Below are positions 25,069 through 33,291 of a stretch of DNA of 64,000 nucleotides, piece after piece. Numbering within the stretch: the first letter of the stretch is position 1; every line of letters begins with the position of its first letter. A program made the translations under genes and the position numbers. The notes below the pieces were generated by a model. That model did not search any database and had not been told where the DNA came from. It saw only the letters and a program-made list of their open reading frames with translations. Origin of the DNA: Microbacterium psychrotolerans (GTDB lineage Bacteria > Actinomycetota > Actinomycetes > Actinomycetales > Microbacteriaceae); contig NZ_JAVFWO010000008.1 of assembly GCF_031085295.1 (NCBI RefSeq), positions 1 through 64,000 of the forward strand, given 5' to 3'.

Positions 25069-25970
25069 TTATGTTCGAGAATGCAGCGCCGGTCGCACCG
25101 CCGCCGATACTTCGCGGGGCCGCCGCGGAGGCGCCGCCCCGAGCACGATCCCGATAAGGACGAGCGCGACGCCGATGCCCTGGGGCAGCCCGAACGCCTC
25201 CCCCGCGACAACCACACCGAGCACGACGCCCGTGACCGGGTTGAGCAGTCCGATCACGCCCACCGCGCCGGGCGAGAGCCGCCGCAGACCCGAGAACCAC
25301 GCCACATACGCGAGAGCCGTCGCGACCAGCGTGAGATAGGCGAAGCCGAGCGCCGACGGCACCGTCATCGCGGGCGGACCTCCCTCGACCAGCACGGCCA
25401 CCGGCAGCAGCACGAGCGAGCCGCCGATGAGCTGCCACGCCGTCATCGGCAGCGCCGGAACGTCCGAGCCCCACCGCACAGTGAGCACGAATCCGATCGA
25501 CGAGGCCACCATCGCCCCGAGCGACGCCGCGACTCCCCACGCATCCGCGCCCTCGGCGTCGAACCCCAGCATCACCGCGACGCCCACGAGGCCGACCGCG
25601 GCACCCACGACCGCCGCCGCCCGCGGTCGCCGGTGCAGCAGCAGCCACGCGAACAGCAGCATGCAGGCAGCCGATGCCGACATCAGCGTCGCGGCGAGAC
25701 TCGACGGCAGCCGCTGCCCGGCGACATAGACGAGCACGAAGAAGCCGCCCACGTTGAGGTGCCGAGCACGAGCGATCGCCACCACCACGATCCCCGCGGA
25801 AGCCGGCGCGCCAGCAGCAGAACGATGAGACCGGCCGGCAGCGCCCGCAGCACTCCGCCCCACAGCGGCGCCTCGACCGGGAGCAGATTGCGCGTCACGA
25901 CGTAGCCGCTTCCCCACGCGATCGGGGCGATCGCCGTCACGAGGATCCAGGTCCATCGTTTATCTTCCAT
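25069..25970 (-). pseudogene. EamA/DMT exporter interrupted by a single-base frameshift
   Basis: The N-terminal part starts at the ATG at 25970 (MEDKRWTWILVTAIAPIAWGSGYVVTRNLLP, typical EamA helix 1, shown as recognised) and runs to SLVLG. The rest (LNVGGFFVLVYVAGQRLPSSLAATL... to the last helix IGVALVLIGIVLGAAPP) is in another frame. The break falls at 25759-25760, where restoring one base would give an uninterrupted protein of about 300 residues with ten membrane helices and two EamA repeats. Either a recent inactivating mutation or a sequencing error. It is divergent from a MarR regulator whose operator covers its start codon. Confidence 0.82.
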
Positions 25971-25978
25971 GGAAGATA
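25961..25978. promoter_or_regulatory. MarR operator 1
   Basis: TATCTTCCATGGAAGATA is a perfect 18-bp palindrome covering the start codon of the EamA gene. It shares the TATCTT/AAGATA arms with the second site at 25981-26000. Confidence 0.8.
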
Positions 25979-25980
25979 CA

Positions 25981-26000
25981 TTATCTTACCGGGAAGATAA
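25981..26000. promoter_or_regulatory. MarR operator 2
   Basis: TTATCTT-ACCGGG-AAGATAA, seven-base arms, ends two bases before the marR ATG at 26002. With site 1 it forms a 40-bp control region between the divergent genes. Confidence 0.78.
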
Positions 26001-26001
26001 G

Positions 26002-26544
26002 ATGGCTCCCATGGCCGAATCCCCCTCTCCGGCGAACGACGCACTCGCCGGACCGCCCGACCGGGTCGCCGAGATCCAGGCCGAATGGCGACGCGAGCGA
26101 CCCGACCTGGACCCCTCACCCCAGGCCGTCATCGGACGCCTGCACCGCGTCGCCCTCCGGCTGACCGAGCGGCTCGTCGCCGTTTACCGCGATTTCGGCC
26201 TCAGCGAGGGCGAGTTCGACGTCCTCGCGACGCTGCGGCGTGCCGGTGCGCCGTACGAGCGCCCCGCGGGCGAGCTCGCCGACCACACCCTCGTCACGAC
26301 CGGAGGCCTCACCAAGCGCGTCGACCGCCTGGAGGCCCGAGGACTCGTCGAACGCCGAGCCGAGGCATCCGACGCCCGCAAGCGCCTGGTGCGACTGACC
26401 CCGGAGGGCGTGGAGCTCATCGATCGCGCCATCGCCGCGCACCTCGACAACGAGCACCGGATCCTGGACGAGCTCGGGGCGACGGATGCCGGAGCCCTCG
26501 AGCCCATCCTCACCCGCTGGCTGCGACTGCTCGACGAGGACTGA
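26002..26544 (+). CDS. MarR-family transcriptional regulator
   Basis: 180 residues. The winged helix region has FDVLATLRRAGAPYERPAGELADHTLVTTGGLTKRVDRLEARGLVERR and the wing ASDARKRLVRLTPEG, then the dimerisation helices. The ATG at 26002 has GGGAAG five bases upstream; the ATG at 26011 is an alternative. It is divergent from the EamA exporter and two palindromes fill the gap, so it most likely represses both genes and responds to a small exported ligand. Confidence 0.9.
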   Translation: MAPMAESPSPANDALAGPPDRVAEIQAEWRRERPDLDPSPQAVIGRLHRVALRLTERLVAVYRDFGLSEGEFDVLATLRRAGAPYERPAGELADHTLVTTGGLTKRVDRLEARGLVERRAEASDARKRLVRLTPEGVELIDRAIAAHLDNEHRILDELGATDAGALEPILTRWLRLLDED

Positions 26545-26585
26545 CCCGACGAGGACCCCTCATCGCCGGGTGTGCCGCCCCAGGA

Positions 26586-27083
26586 TCACGCCGCCAGCGC
26601 GAGATACGGCTCCCACCGCGGATCGGTCCGCTCGGTGCCCCGAACAGTCCACTGGCCGCCCCGGGGCGGGCGCGGGAGGATGCGCAGCTCCCAGTTCATC
26701 TCCTGCGGCGTGCGATCGCCCTTGACGTTGTTGCAGCGCAGGCAGCACGCGACGAGGTTCTCCCACGAGTCCGCTCCGCCGCGCGAACGCGGGAGCACGT
26801 GGTCGATCGTCGACGCGGCCTTGCCGCAGTACCCGCAGCGGTGGTTGTCACGACGCAGCACGCCGCGCCGCGTCACCGGCACATGGCGACCACCCGGCAC
26901 CCGCACATAGCGGGTCAGGATGATCACGGCCGGGCGCTCGTACGAGCGTCTGGTGCCCCACACCGGATCTGTCTCGGTGTGCTCCACGACGGTGGCCTTC
27001 TCGTTCATCACGAGCACGAGCGCCCGCTTGAACGACACGACCGCGAGCGGTTCGTAGCCCGCATTCAGCACCAGAGTGCGCAT
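26586..27083 (-). CDS. HNH endonuclease (actinobacterial McrA-like)
   Basis: 165 residues. The HNH/zinc motif is complete: CGYC (Cys83, Cys86), STIDHVLPRSRGGADSWENL with His95 and Asn109, and CLRCNNVKGDRTP (Cys114, Cys117). The N-terminal half, MRTLVLNAGYEPLAVVSFKRAL, is a conserved segment of a chromosomal family widespread in Actinobacteria and usually not part of a restriction system. GAGAGG lies upstream of the ATG. Biological role unknown. Confidence 0.88.
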   Translation of the reverse strand: MRTLVLNAGYEPLAVVSFKRALVLVMNEKATVVEHTETDPVWGTRRSYERPAVIILTRYVRVPGGRHVPVTRRGVLRRDNHRCGYCGKAASTIDHVLPRSRGGADSWENLVACCLRCNNVKGDRTPQEMNWELRILPRPPRGGQWTVRGTERTDPRWEPYLALAA

Positions 27084-27156
27084 TGATCATCCTCTCGAAT
27101 GGCCGGGACGGCTTCTCGGTTATTCGACATGCGACGATCAAGGGCGCAGGGGCATG

Positions 27157-27185
27157 AAAAAAGGCGCTGTCTTATAGACAGCGCC
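27157..27185 (-). terminator. Intrinsic terminator (minus strand)
   Basis: Nine-base arms GGCGCTGTC/GACAGCGCC around TTATA, followed on the minus strand by six U residues. This is the only hairpin in the window with a clear U-tract. Confidence 0.9.
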
Positions 27186-27308
27186 TTGGCGCCACGGCAA
27201 TGCCGCGGCATCCACTCGTGCAATGCCGAAGGACGAGGCGTCCAAGCGCATCCATGGTTCGGATGCGTGGTGTGCAGCCCATCGGCTCCCTCCGCTCTCT
27301 CAGCGTCG
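27157..27308 (-). ncRNA. Candidate small RNA ending in an intrinsic terminator
   Basis: A TAGCCT -10-like hexamer (27315-27320, minus strand) would start an RNA of about 150 bases that ends at the U-tract terminator. The stretch has no convincing coding frame and contains an internal hairpin CATCC-N7-GGATG. The peptidase gene upstream already has its own hairpin at 27384-27413, so this terminator seems to serve a separate transcript or a leader-type element. No -35 is recognisable and no known RNA family was matched by eye. Confidence 0.35.
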
Positions 27309-27383
27309 GGATTCAGGCTAACGCACCCAGCGGACACCGGGGCGATGAAGCCGGTGAACGATGGCGGGCGTGTCGAACAACGA

Positions 27384-27413
27384 ATGCCCACTGCCAGTCC
27401 GGGCAGTGGGCAT
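27384..27413. terminator. Hairpin downstream of the M23 gene
   Basis: Perfect 12-bp arms ATGCCCACTGCC/GGCAGTGGGCAT with a six-base loop, 62 bases past the peptidase stop. No U-tract. Confidence 0.6.
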
Positions 27414-27474
27414 CCGTGGTGCTGCGATCGCAGGGACCGTTGTCAGCCTTCAACAGGCTCGGGCTTCGTCCGGC

Positions 27475-28392
27475 TCAGCCGGCGTTGGCCTGCAGCCACG
27501 CCCACGGGTCGACGACCGAACCGTTGATGTGAACCTCGAAGTGCAGGTGGCACGCTGTCGAGCTGCCGGTGCTGCCGACGAGGCCGATGAGCTGACCCGC
27601 CTCGACACTCTGGCCGACCGAGACCTGGCGGCTGCCGTAGGTCATGTGCCCGTAGAGCGAGTTGACCTGCTGGCCGCCGATGACGTGGTCGATCGAGACT
27701 CCGACGCCGTAGCCGCCGTAGCTCTCCTGCGACACCTTCACGACGCCCGCGGCCGTCGCATAGATCGGCGTGCCGCACGACGTCAAGAGGTCGACGCCCT
27801 GGTGGTAGCCCGAGTCCCAGAGTCCGCGCCCCTTGGTGAAGTTGAGCAGCGGCCAGCGCACCTCGCCCGTCCCAGGTGACGTGAGCGCGATGTTCGTCGG
27901 GACCGAGCCGCGCGAGGCAGCAGCGGCTGCCGCGGCGGCGGCGACCTGACGGGCGCGCTCGGCCGCAGCCTCTTCCGCCTTCTTCTTGTCGATCTCTGCC
28001 GCGGTGGTGGCGGCGTAGCTCTCGCGCGACAGCTCGGTGGCATTCGCATCGGATGCCGCGACGAACGTCTGCGCGTCATCGACCGCCATCTGCTGGATGG
28101 TGACGGCATCTGCCGGTCCGGCACCGGCGGTCGCCGCGAACGCGGGGATCGCCACCGTCGCGACGAGACCGCCGACCATGCTCAGCACGACGAGGCTGCG
28201 CAGCGGCTTGACCACGCGCCCCTTTTTCGATGGCGCCGAAGAAGAACTCGGGCGCCCGGTCGTGGGCTTGGTCTTGGTGGGCGGCACGGCTCGGGAGCGT
28301 CGCACGGGGGTCTTCCGGTTGCGCTCACGACGGTCAGGGTCCGCCGCCGCGTGCTCGGGCACGATCGCGTGCGAATCTATCTCTTCAGCCAA
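27475..28392 (-). CDS. M23 family metallopeptidase, membrane-anchored
   Basis: 305 residues, likely a peptidoglycan endopeptidase of the lysostaphin/LytM type. A charged cytoplasmic segment (about 1-60) precedes one membrane/signal helix (SLVVLSMVGGLVATVAIPAFA), an Ala/Glu-rich helical stalk, and the M23 domain with YHQGVDL (His and Asp zinc ligands) and HLHFEVHING (third ligand and catalytic His), all present, so it should be active. TTG at 28392 is chosen because GGAGG lies seven bases upstream; the open frame to 28503 lacks a ribosome site. A long leader with a hairpin next to the ribosome site precedes it. Confidence 0.88.
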   Translation of the reverse strand: MAEEIDSHAIVPEHAAADPDRRERNRKTPVRRSRAVPPTKTKPTTGRPSSSSAPSKKGRVVKPLRSLVVLSMVGGLVATVAIPAFAATAGAGPADAVTIQQMAVDDAQTFVAASDANATELSRESYAATTAAEIDKKKAEEAAAERARQVAAAAAAAAASRGSVPTNIALTSPGTGEVRWPLLNFTKGRGLWDSGYHQGVDLLTSCGTPIYATAAGVVKVSQESYGGYGVGVSIDHVIGGQQVNSLYGHMTYGSRQVSVGQSVEAGQLIGLVGSTGSSTACHLHFEVHINGSVVDPWAWLQANAG

Positions 28393-28538
28393 ACTGGGTC
28401 CTCCGGCGCCTCTGCGCCGAGGCGCCTGGCTCGTCAGCACTCGATGTCGGGGCACGATGTGCGGGCTGCACCGCGTGGACGACGAGCCGGTGAGGCAATC
28501 CACGTGGGGTCCGGTCGGCGGGCTTCTCGCCTGGTGGA
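28393..28538 (-). promoter_or_regulatory. Long structured leader of the M23 peptidase gene
   Basis: About 146 bases between the promoter and the TTG start. The last hairpin, GGCGCCTC-N6-GAGGCGCC, abuts the GGAGG ribosome site. In Actinobacteria, cell-wall hydrolase genes are often preceded by c-di-AMP (ydaO-yuaA) riboswitches; the sequence was not matched to that consensus by eye, so this is only a candidate regulatory leader. Confidence 0.4.
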
Positions 28539-28545
28539 CTTCTCG

Positions 28546-28574
28546 AGGCTACCCGAAGGTCACGTTTATGTCAC
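28546..28574 (-). promoter_or_regulatory. Promoter of the M23 peptidase gene
   Basis: On the minus strand GTGACA (28574-28569), a 17-base spacer, and TAGCCT (28551-28546). Gives a start near 28538. Confidence 0.6.
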
Positions 28575-28742
28575 GCTCCACGCCTGGCAATCTCCGCACA
28601 GTGCGTACACGGATGCCCGCGGCACCGGCAGCAGGCGCCCTCCGCAGGACGCTCGGTTCGGCATCCGCTTTCCGTCAGCGGGGCGCTCGGCCTCGGCATC
28701 CGCATTGCGTCACGGGCACGCCCGGCCGGGCGTTCGCTTCCC

Positions 28743-29444
28743 TCAGCGGGTCTCGTCGACGAGGAAGATGTGCGACGCGATCTCGACCGGAAGCTCGAGG
28801 CCCTCGTCATTGCCCTGCATCTGCACGAGCACGTAGCCCTCGTTGTAGCGATAGTCGCCCACGGCCCCCGGCACGACGCCGGCGCCCTTCAGCTGCTGCA
28901 GCAGCTCGGGGTCGACCTGCGCGGGCTCGGCGAGACGGCGGACCGTGCCGGTGATGGGCTCGCCGGCGTCATTGAGCCGGCGCACAAGGCCCACGACACC
29001 CTGCTCGAAGCCGTTCGTCGGCACATCGCCGAGCTGGTCGAGACCGGGGATGGGGTTGCCGTACGGCGACTCGGTGGGGTGGCCGAGCAGCTCGACGAGG
29101 CGGCGCTCGACCTGTTCGCTCATGACGTGCTCCCAGCGGCAGGCCTCTTCGTGGACGTAGGCCCAGTCCAGCCCGATGACGTCCGACAGCAGGCGCTCGG
29201 CGAGCCGGTGCTTGCGCATGACGTCGACGGCCTTCTGCCGGCCGGCGGCGGTGAGCTCGAGGGAGCGGTCCTCAGAGACCACGACGAGCCCGTCGCGCTC
29301 CATGCGACCGATGGTCTGCGACACCGTGGGACCCGAGTGCCCGAGGCGCTCCGAGATCCGTGCCCGCAGCGGCACGATGTTCTCCTCTTCGAGCTCGAGG
29401 ATCGTGCGCAGGTACATCTCAGTGGTGTCGATCAGATCGGTCAT
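28743..29444 (-). CDS. ideR: DtxR/IdeR-type iron-dependent regulator
   Basis: 233 residues. The N-terminal winged helix (MTDLIDTTEMYLRTILELEEE, then ERLGHSGPTVSQTIGRMERDGLV), the dimerisation/metal domain (HRLAERLLSDVIGLDWAYVHEEACRWEHVMSEQVERRL, with Cys/Glu/His ligands) and the C-terminal SH3-like domain match IdeR/DtxR, listed here by segment. It represses iron uptake and storage genes when loaded with Fe2+. A DtxR-type box overlaps its own -10, so it is probably autoregulated. DtxR versus the manganese relative MntR cannot be settled by eye, but the SH3 domain favours IdeR. Confidence 0.88.
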   Translation of the reverse strand: MTDLIDTTEMYLRTILELEEENIVPLRARISERLGHSGPTVSQTIGRMERDGLVVVSEDRSLELTAAGRQKAVDVMRKHRLAERLLSDVIGLDWAYVHEEACRWEHVMSEQVERRLVELLGHPTESPYGNPIPGLDQLGDVPTNGFEQGVVGLVRRLNDAGEPITGTVRRLAEPAQVDPELLQQLKGAGVVPGAVGDYRYNEGYVLVQMQGNDEGLELPVEIASHIFLVDETR

Positions 29445-29474
29445 CGCGGTGTCCTCAGTGTTGTCAAGGGGCTG

Positions 29475-29489
29475 AGGACAGCCTATCCT
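29475..29489. promoter_or_regulatory. DtxR/IdeR box over the ideR promoter
   Basis: On the minus strand AGGATAGGCTGTCCT, matching the DtxR core AGGnTAGnCTnACCT at all but one fixed position. The enclosed TAGGCT is also the likely -10 of the regulator gene. Confidence 0.7.
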
Positions 29490-29579
29490 GTGCCCCCGAC
29501 GCCCAGGCCGGCGCCCGACGATCCCCGAGCCGCAGCGTCACGGGCTGTCACGGGGACGGGGCGGCGCCGCGCGGCTCTC

Positions 29580-29585
29580 TAGAAT
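29580..29585 (+). promoter_or_regulatory. -10 element of serC, leaderless type
   Basis: TAGAAT followed by six bases and the ATG at 29592. No Shine-Dalgarno is present, so serC is probably translated from a leaderless mRNA. Confidence 0.65.
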
Positions 29586-29591
29586 CGACGC

Positions 29592-30707
29592 ATGGCCCAC
29601 GTCCTTCTGCCCCGTGAGATCCTTCCCGCCGATGGACGCTTCGGGTGCGGCCCGTCGAAGATCGCGCCCGCCCACATCGAGGCGCTCGCAGGGCCCGGAT
29701 CGGCGCTGCTGGGCACGTCGCACCGTCAGGCGCCCGTCAAGGACCTGGTGGGCCAGGTGCGCGCCGAGCTGAGCCAGCTGTTCCGCCTGCCGCACGGCTA
29801 CGAGGTCCTCCTCGGCAACGGCGGCTCGACGGCGTTCTGGGATGCCGCGGCCTTCGGCCTGATCGAGAAGCGCAGCCAGAACCTCGTGTTCGGCGAGTTC
29901 GGCGGCAAGTTCGCCGCCGCGGCGAAGACGCCGTGGCTCGAGGCTCCCGACGTCCGCAAGGCCGAGCCGGGCACGCGCACGGTCGCCGAAGCGGTCGAGG
30001 GCGTGGACGTCTACGCCTGGCCGCACAACGAAACGTCCACCGGCGTCTCGACCCCCGTCACGCGCGTGCACGGCGACGAGGGCGCCCTCACCGTCATCGA
30101 CGCCACGAGTGCGGCGGGCGGCATCGACTTCTCTGTGCACGAGGCGGACGTCTACTACTTCGCTCCGCAGAAGAACCTGGGCTCCGACGGTGGCCTGTGG
30201 TTCGCGCTCGCGTCGCCGGCGGCGATCGAGCGCATCGAGCGCATCGCGGCGTCGGGCCGCTACATCCCGGAGTTCCTGAGCCTCAAGAACGCCCTCGACA
30301 ACTCACGTCTCAACCAGACGCTCAACACCCCCGCTCTCGCGACCCTGTTCCTCCTCGACAAGCAGCTCGACTGGATCCTCTCGTCCGGTGGCCTGCAGTG
30401 GGCTGACGCCCGCACGCGAGAGTCGTCGCAGGCGCTCTACGACTGGGCCGAGGCATCCACCTTCGCGACGCCGTTCGTCGCAGACCCGGCCGACCGCTCC
30501 CCCGTGGTCGTCACGGTCGACTTCGACGAGTCGGTGGATGCCGCCGCCGTGGCCAAGAGCCTCCGCGCGAACGGCATCGTCGACACCGAGCCCTACCGCA
30601 AGCTCGGTCGCAACCAGCTGCGCGTCGCGACGTTCGTGTCGATCGAGCCGGACGACGTGCGTCAGCTCATCCGCTGCATCGACTACACGGTCGAGCGACT
30701 GGGCTGA
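29592..30707 (+). CDS. serC: Phosphoserine transaminase
   Basis: 371 residues of the actinobacterial-type SerC, which converts 3-phosphohydroxypyruvate and glutamate to phosphoserine in serine biosynthesis. Seen: FGCGPSKI, LLGNGGSTAFWDAA, PHNETSTGV, DATSAAGG and the PLP lysine in FAPQKNLGSDGG (Lys194). Length is normal for the family. Its 3' end overlaps the convergent TetR gene by 25 bases. Confidence 0.95.
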   Translation: MAHVLLPREILPADGRFGCGPSKIAPAHIEALAGPGSALLGTSHRQAPVKDLVGQVRAELSQLFRLPHGYEVLLGNGGSTAFWDAAAFGLIEKRSQNLVFGEFGGKFAAAAKTPWLEAPDVRKAEPGTRTVAEAVEGVDVYAWPHNETSTGVSTPVTRVHGDEGALTVIDATSAAGGIDFSVHEADVYYFAPQKNLGSDGGLWFALASPAAIERIERIAASGRYIPEFLSLKNALDNSRLNQTLNTPALATLFLLDKQLDWILSSGGLQWADARTRESSQALYDWAEASTFATPFVADPADRSPVVVTVDFDESVDAAAVAKSLRANGIVDTEPYRKLGRNQLRVATFVSIEPDDVRQLIRCIDYTVERLG

Positions 30708-31360
30708 TCCGCGTCCTCGTCGGCGGTGCCGCCGAGCGGTGAGGGCGACGGCGACAGCACCGCGGAGACGATCGCCTCGATCGCGAACTCCGAGGCGTGC
30801 GCCAGATCGACGGCGTCGGGGGCGAGCAGCCACTGCACCTGCAGCCCGTCCATCACCGCCAAGATGCTCGTCGACGCGTAGCCGACGGTGTCGGGCGCCG
30901 TGATGCCGCGTTCGGCGCAGACGACCTCGAATGCGTGCGCGACCTCGGCCCGCAGCGTCTGGTAACGCTTCTCGAAGAAGTCTCGCCCGGGGTGGTCGTC
31001 GGTCACCGACTCAGCCGAGAGCACGACGTAGGCCTGTACGATGCCGGCCCGGTGCGCGTTGACGAAGGCCGTGCGCACGAGGTGGCGGAAGAGCGCCAGC
31101 CCGTCGGGGATGTGCTGTTCGTCGAGGTCTGCGACATCGGTCTCGTCGCGGTGCTGCAGCACCTCGAGGAGCAGCTCGTGCTTCGAGCCGAAGTGATGGA
31201 GGATGCCCGCGTGCGTCATGCCGACCTGGTCGGCGATCTCCTGGAGCGTGCCTCCGGTGAACCCCTTGCTGCCGAAGATCTCGACGGCGGCATCGAGGAT
31301 GTCGCGTCGCTTGGCGAGTGTCTCGGGCCGCGAGCGCGGCTGCCGACGCTGTCCTGCCAT
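30683..31360 (-). CDS. TetR-family transcriptional regulator
   Basis: 225 residues. DNA-binding region RRDILDAAVEIFGSKGFTGG and GTLQEIADQVGMTHAGILHHFGSKHELL, followed by a helical ligand domain and a Ser/Pro-rich tail. It is divergent from the ABC importer operon that starts at 31564, and an inverted repeat lies between them, so it most likely represses that operon. The inducing ligand is probably related to the imported substrate. Confidence 0.88.
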   Translation of the reverse strand: MAGQRRQPRSRPETLAKRRDILDAAVEIFGSKGFTGGTLQEIADQVGMTHAGILHHFGSKHELLLEVLQHRDETDVADLDEQHIPDGLALFRHLVRTAFVNAHRAGIVQAYVVLSAESVTDDHPGRDFFEKRYQTLRAEVAHAFEVVCAERGITAPDTVGYASTSILAVMDGLQVQWLLAPDAVDLAHASEFAIEAIVSAVLSPSPSPLGGTADEDADQPSRSTV

Positions 31361-31469
31361 GTGTCGGCACCCCCTTCTTCGCCGGGTGTCGCGAGTGCGA
31401 CTTCGCCGGCGCCTGTGAGTCTACGCACGGCCTTCGCGTGCGCTCCCGAACACCCTAGTTGCAAAAGTT

Positions 31470-31487
31470 ACTTACTTGATTGTAAGT
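31470..31487. promoter_or_regulatory. Likely TetR operator before the ABC operon
   Basis: ACTTAC-N6-GTAAGT inverted repeat in an unusually AT-rich patch. TTGCAA at 31459-31464 would be the -35 of the plus-strand operon with this palindrome covering its -10 position, as expected for a repressor site. Confidence 0.6.
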
Positions 31488-31563
31488 TGATGCGGCAATC
31501 ACTCTGACGCCGTCGTCACCTCCCTGGAGAGACGACGTCGTGCTCACACATCAAGGAGAAGCA

Positions 31564-33216
31564 ATGAGGCTCAGAACAACGCTCGCCGCCGTCGGTGTCG
31601 CCGCGGCGCTGGTGCTCACCGGCTGCGCCGGTGGCGGTGGCAACGACGCGGACTCCGCCGGAGCGGCGCTCACGATCGCCAAGCCCGACGGCGCGATCAC
31701 CACCGAGTCGAACAACCCCTACCTGGGCGACTCGTCCGCCTCGAAGTACGCCTACGGCAAGGTCATCTTCGAGTCCCTCGCACTCGTCAACCCGACCGGC
31801 GACCTCGGCACCACACCGTGGCTGGCCGAGTCCGTGACGTGGAACGAGGACTACACCCAGCTCACCGCGGTCGCCCGCAGCGGAGTGAAGTGGAGCGACG
31901 GCGAGGACTTCACCGCCGACGACATCGCGTTCTCCTTCAACCAGGTGCTCGACGGCAAGCTCAACGACACCAACGCACTCGACATCAAGAGCGTGAGCGT
32001 CGACGGCGACACCGTCACCATCGATTTCAACAGCTCCAAGTACACCCAGCAGGCCCGCGTGCTGCACTTCCAGATCGTGCCGGAGCACATCTGGAGCGAG
32101 ATCGAGGACCCGAACACCGACCCGCTCACCGGCGAGGGCCAGGTCGTGGGCACCGGTCCGTACGTGCTCGACTCGTGGACGACCGAGTCGGTCACCCTCA
32201 CCGCGAACCCCGACTACTGGGGCGGCGAGCTGGCCGTGCCCGAGCTGCACTACGTCTCCTACGGCGACAACGCGGCCCTCACGACCGCGCTCGCCACCGG
32301 TGAGGCGGACTGGGCGCAGGCGTTCATCCCCCAGATCGAAGACAGCTACCTGTCGGCCGACCCCGACAACAAGTTCCTCGCGTCGCCCACCGCGGGCGCG
32401 GGAACGCTGTTCATGAACCTGCAGACCAAGCCCTTCAACGACCCGGCGCTGCGTCAGGCGCTCGCCTGGACGATCGACCGTCAGGCCTACGTCGACATCG
32501 CGCGCGAAGGCGCGAGCGAGGTGGTCTGGAGCGTGACCGGTCTGGGCACGCTGCTGGACGACGAGATCCTCCCCGAGTACGCCGACCAGAACTACTCGGT
32601 CGACGTCGACAAGGCCCGCGCGATCCTCACCGACGCCGGCTACACCTGGGACGGCGACGCCCTCATCGACCCGGACGGCGAGCCGGTGTCGTTCTCCATC
32701 TCGGTCCCCGCGGGCTGGAGCGACTGGAACACCGAGCAGGCGCTCATCGCCGAGGAGCTCAAGGAAGGCCTCGGCATCGACGTCAAGGTCGACCAGCCCG
32801 ACTGGGGTGGCTGGGATGCCGCACGCCAGGAGGGCACGTTCCAGGCGATCATCCACTGGCTGGAGGACACCGGCAACGCGTACGGCCTGTACACCTCCAC
32901 GATGGACCCGAAGTGGATCGTCGACGGCAAGGCCGCGTTCAACTTCGGCCGTTTCGACGACCCCGCGGTCACCGACGCGCTGAACACCTACGCGAACGCG
33001 GCGTCCGACGCCGATCGTGAAGCCGCTCTCGCAGTGATGCAGAAGGCGTTCGTCGAGAACGTGCCGGCGATCCCGCTCGGCGCGCACCCGCTCCTGGGCG
33101 AGTTCAACACGCGCAACTACGTCGGATGGCCGTCGGAGGACGACCAGTACGCCTCGGCCGACCCGACGCAGCCCGCGATCGTGCAGATCCTCACGCAGCT
33201 GCAGCCCGCCGAATGA
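31564..33216 (+). CDS. ABC transporter substrate-binding lipoprotein, family 5 (Dpp/Opp type)
   Basis: 550 residues. Lipoprotein signal with VLTGC lipobox; AAGGAG precedes the ATG at 31564. The mature part is a cluster C solute-binding protein: PWLAESVTWNEDYTQLTAVARSGVKWSDGEDFTADDIAFSF, GTGPYVLDSW and PALRQALAWTIDRQAYVDIA are standard landmarks. The family binds peptides, but many actinobacterial members bind oligosaccharides. The GH3 enzyme at the end of the operon favours a beta-linked oligosaccharide here (inference). Confidence 0.9.
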   Translation: MRLRTTLAAVGVAAALVLTGCAGGGGNDADSAGAALTIAKPDGAITTESNNPYLGDSSASKYAYGKVIFESLALVNPTGDLGTTPWLAESVTWNEDYTQLTAVARSGVKWSDGEDFTADDIAFSFNQVLDGKLNDTNALDIKSVSVDGDTVTIDFNSSKYTQQARVLHFQIVPEHIWSEIEDPNTDPLTGEGQVVGTGPYVLDSWTTESVTLTANPDYWGGELAVPELHYVSYGDNAALTTALATGEADWAQAFIPQIEDSYLSADPDNKFLASPTAGAGTLFMNLQTKPFNDPALRQALAWTIDRQAYVDIAREGASEVVWSVTGLGTLLDDEILPEYADQNYSVDVDKARAILTDAGYTWDGDALIDPDGEPVSFSISVPAGWSDWNTEQALIAEELKEGLGIDVKVDQPDWGGWDAARQEGTFQAIIHWLEDTGNAYGLYTSTMDPKWIVDGKAAFNFGRFDDPAVTDALNTYANAASDADREAALAVMQKAFVENVPAIPLGAHPLLGEFNTRNYVGWPSEDDQYASADPTQPAIVQILTQLQPAE

Positions 33217-33291
33217 CACACCGCAGGCGGGGCGGATGCGCAGCATCCGTCCCGCCTGCGCGTCACTCCTCACGAAAGCGAACCAGCACCG

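Noticed and set aside
27185..27480. A known riboswitch or housekeeping RNA (c-di-AMP, SRP, RNase P, 6S, tmRNA)
   Set aside because: None of the conserved sequence marks I know for these families could be found by eye; it is left as an unassigned candidate.
29451..29456. TTGACA (minus strand) as a -35 of ideR
   Set aside because: It lies downstream of the TAGGCT -10 and too close to the start codon to serve as a -35.
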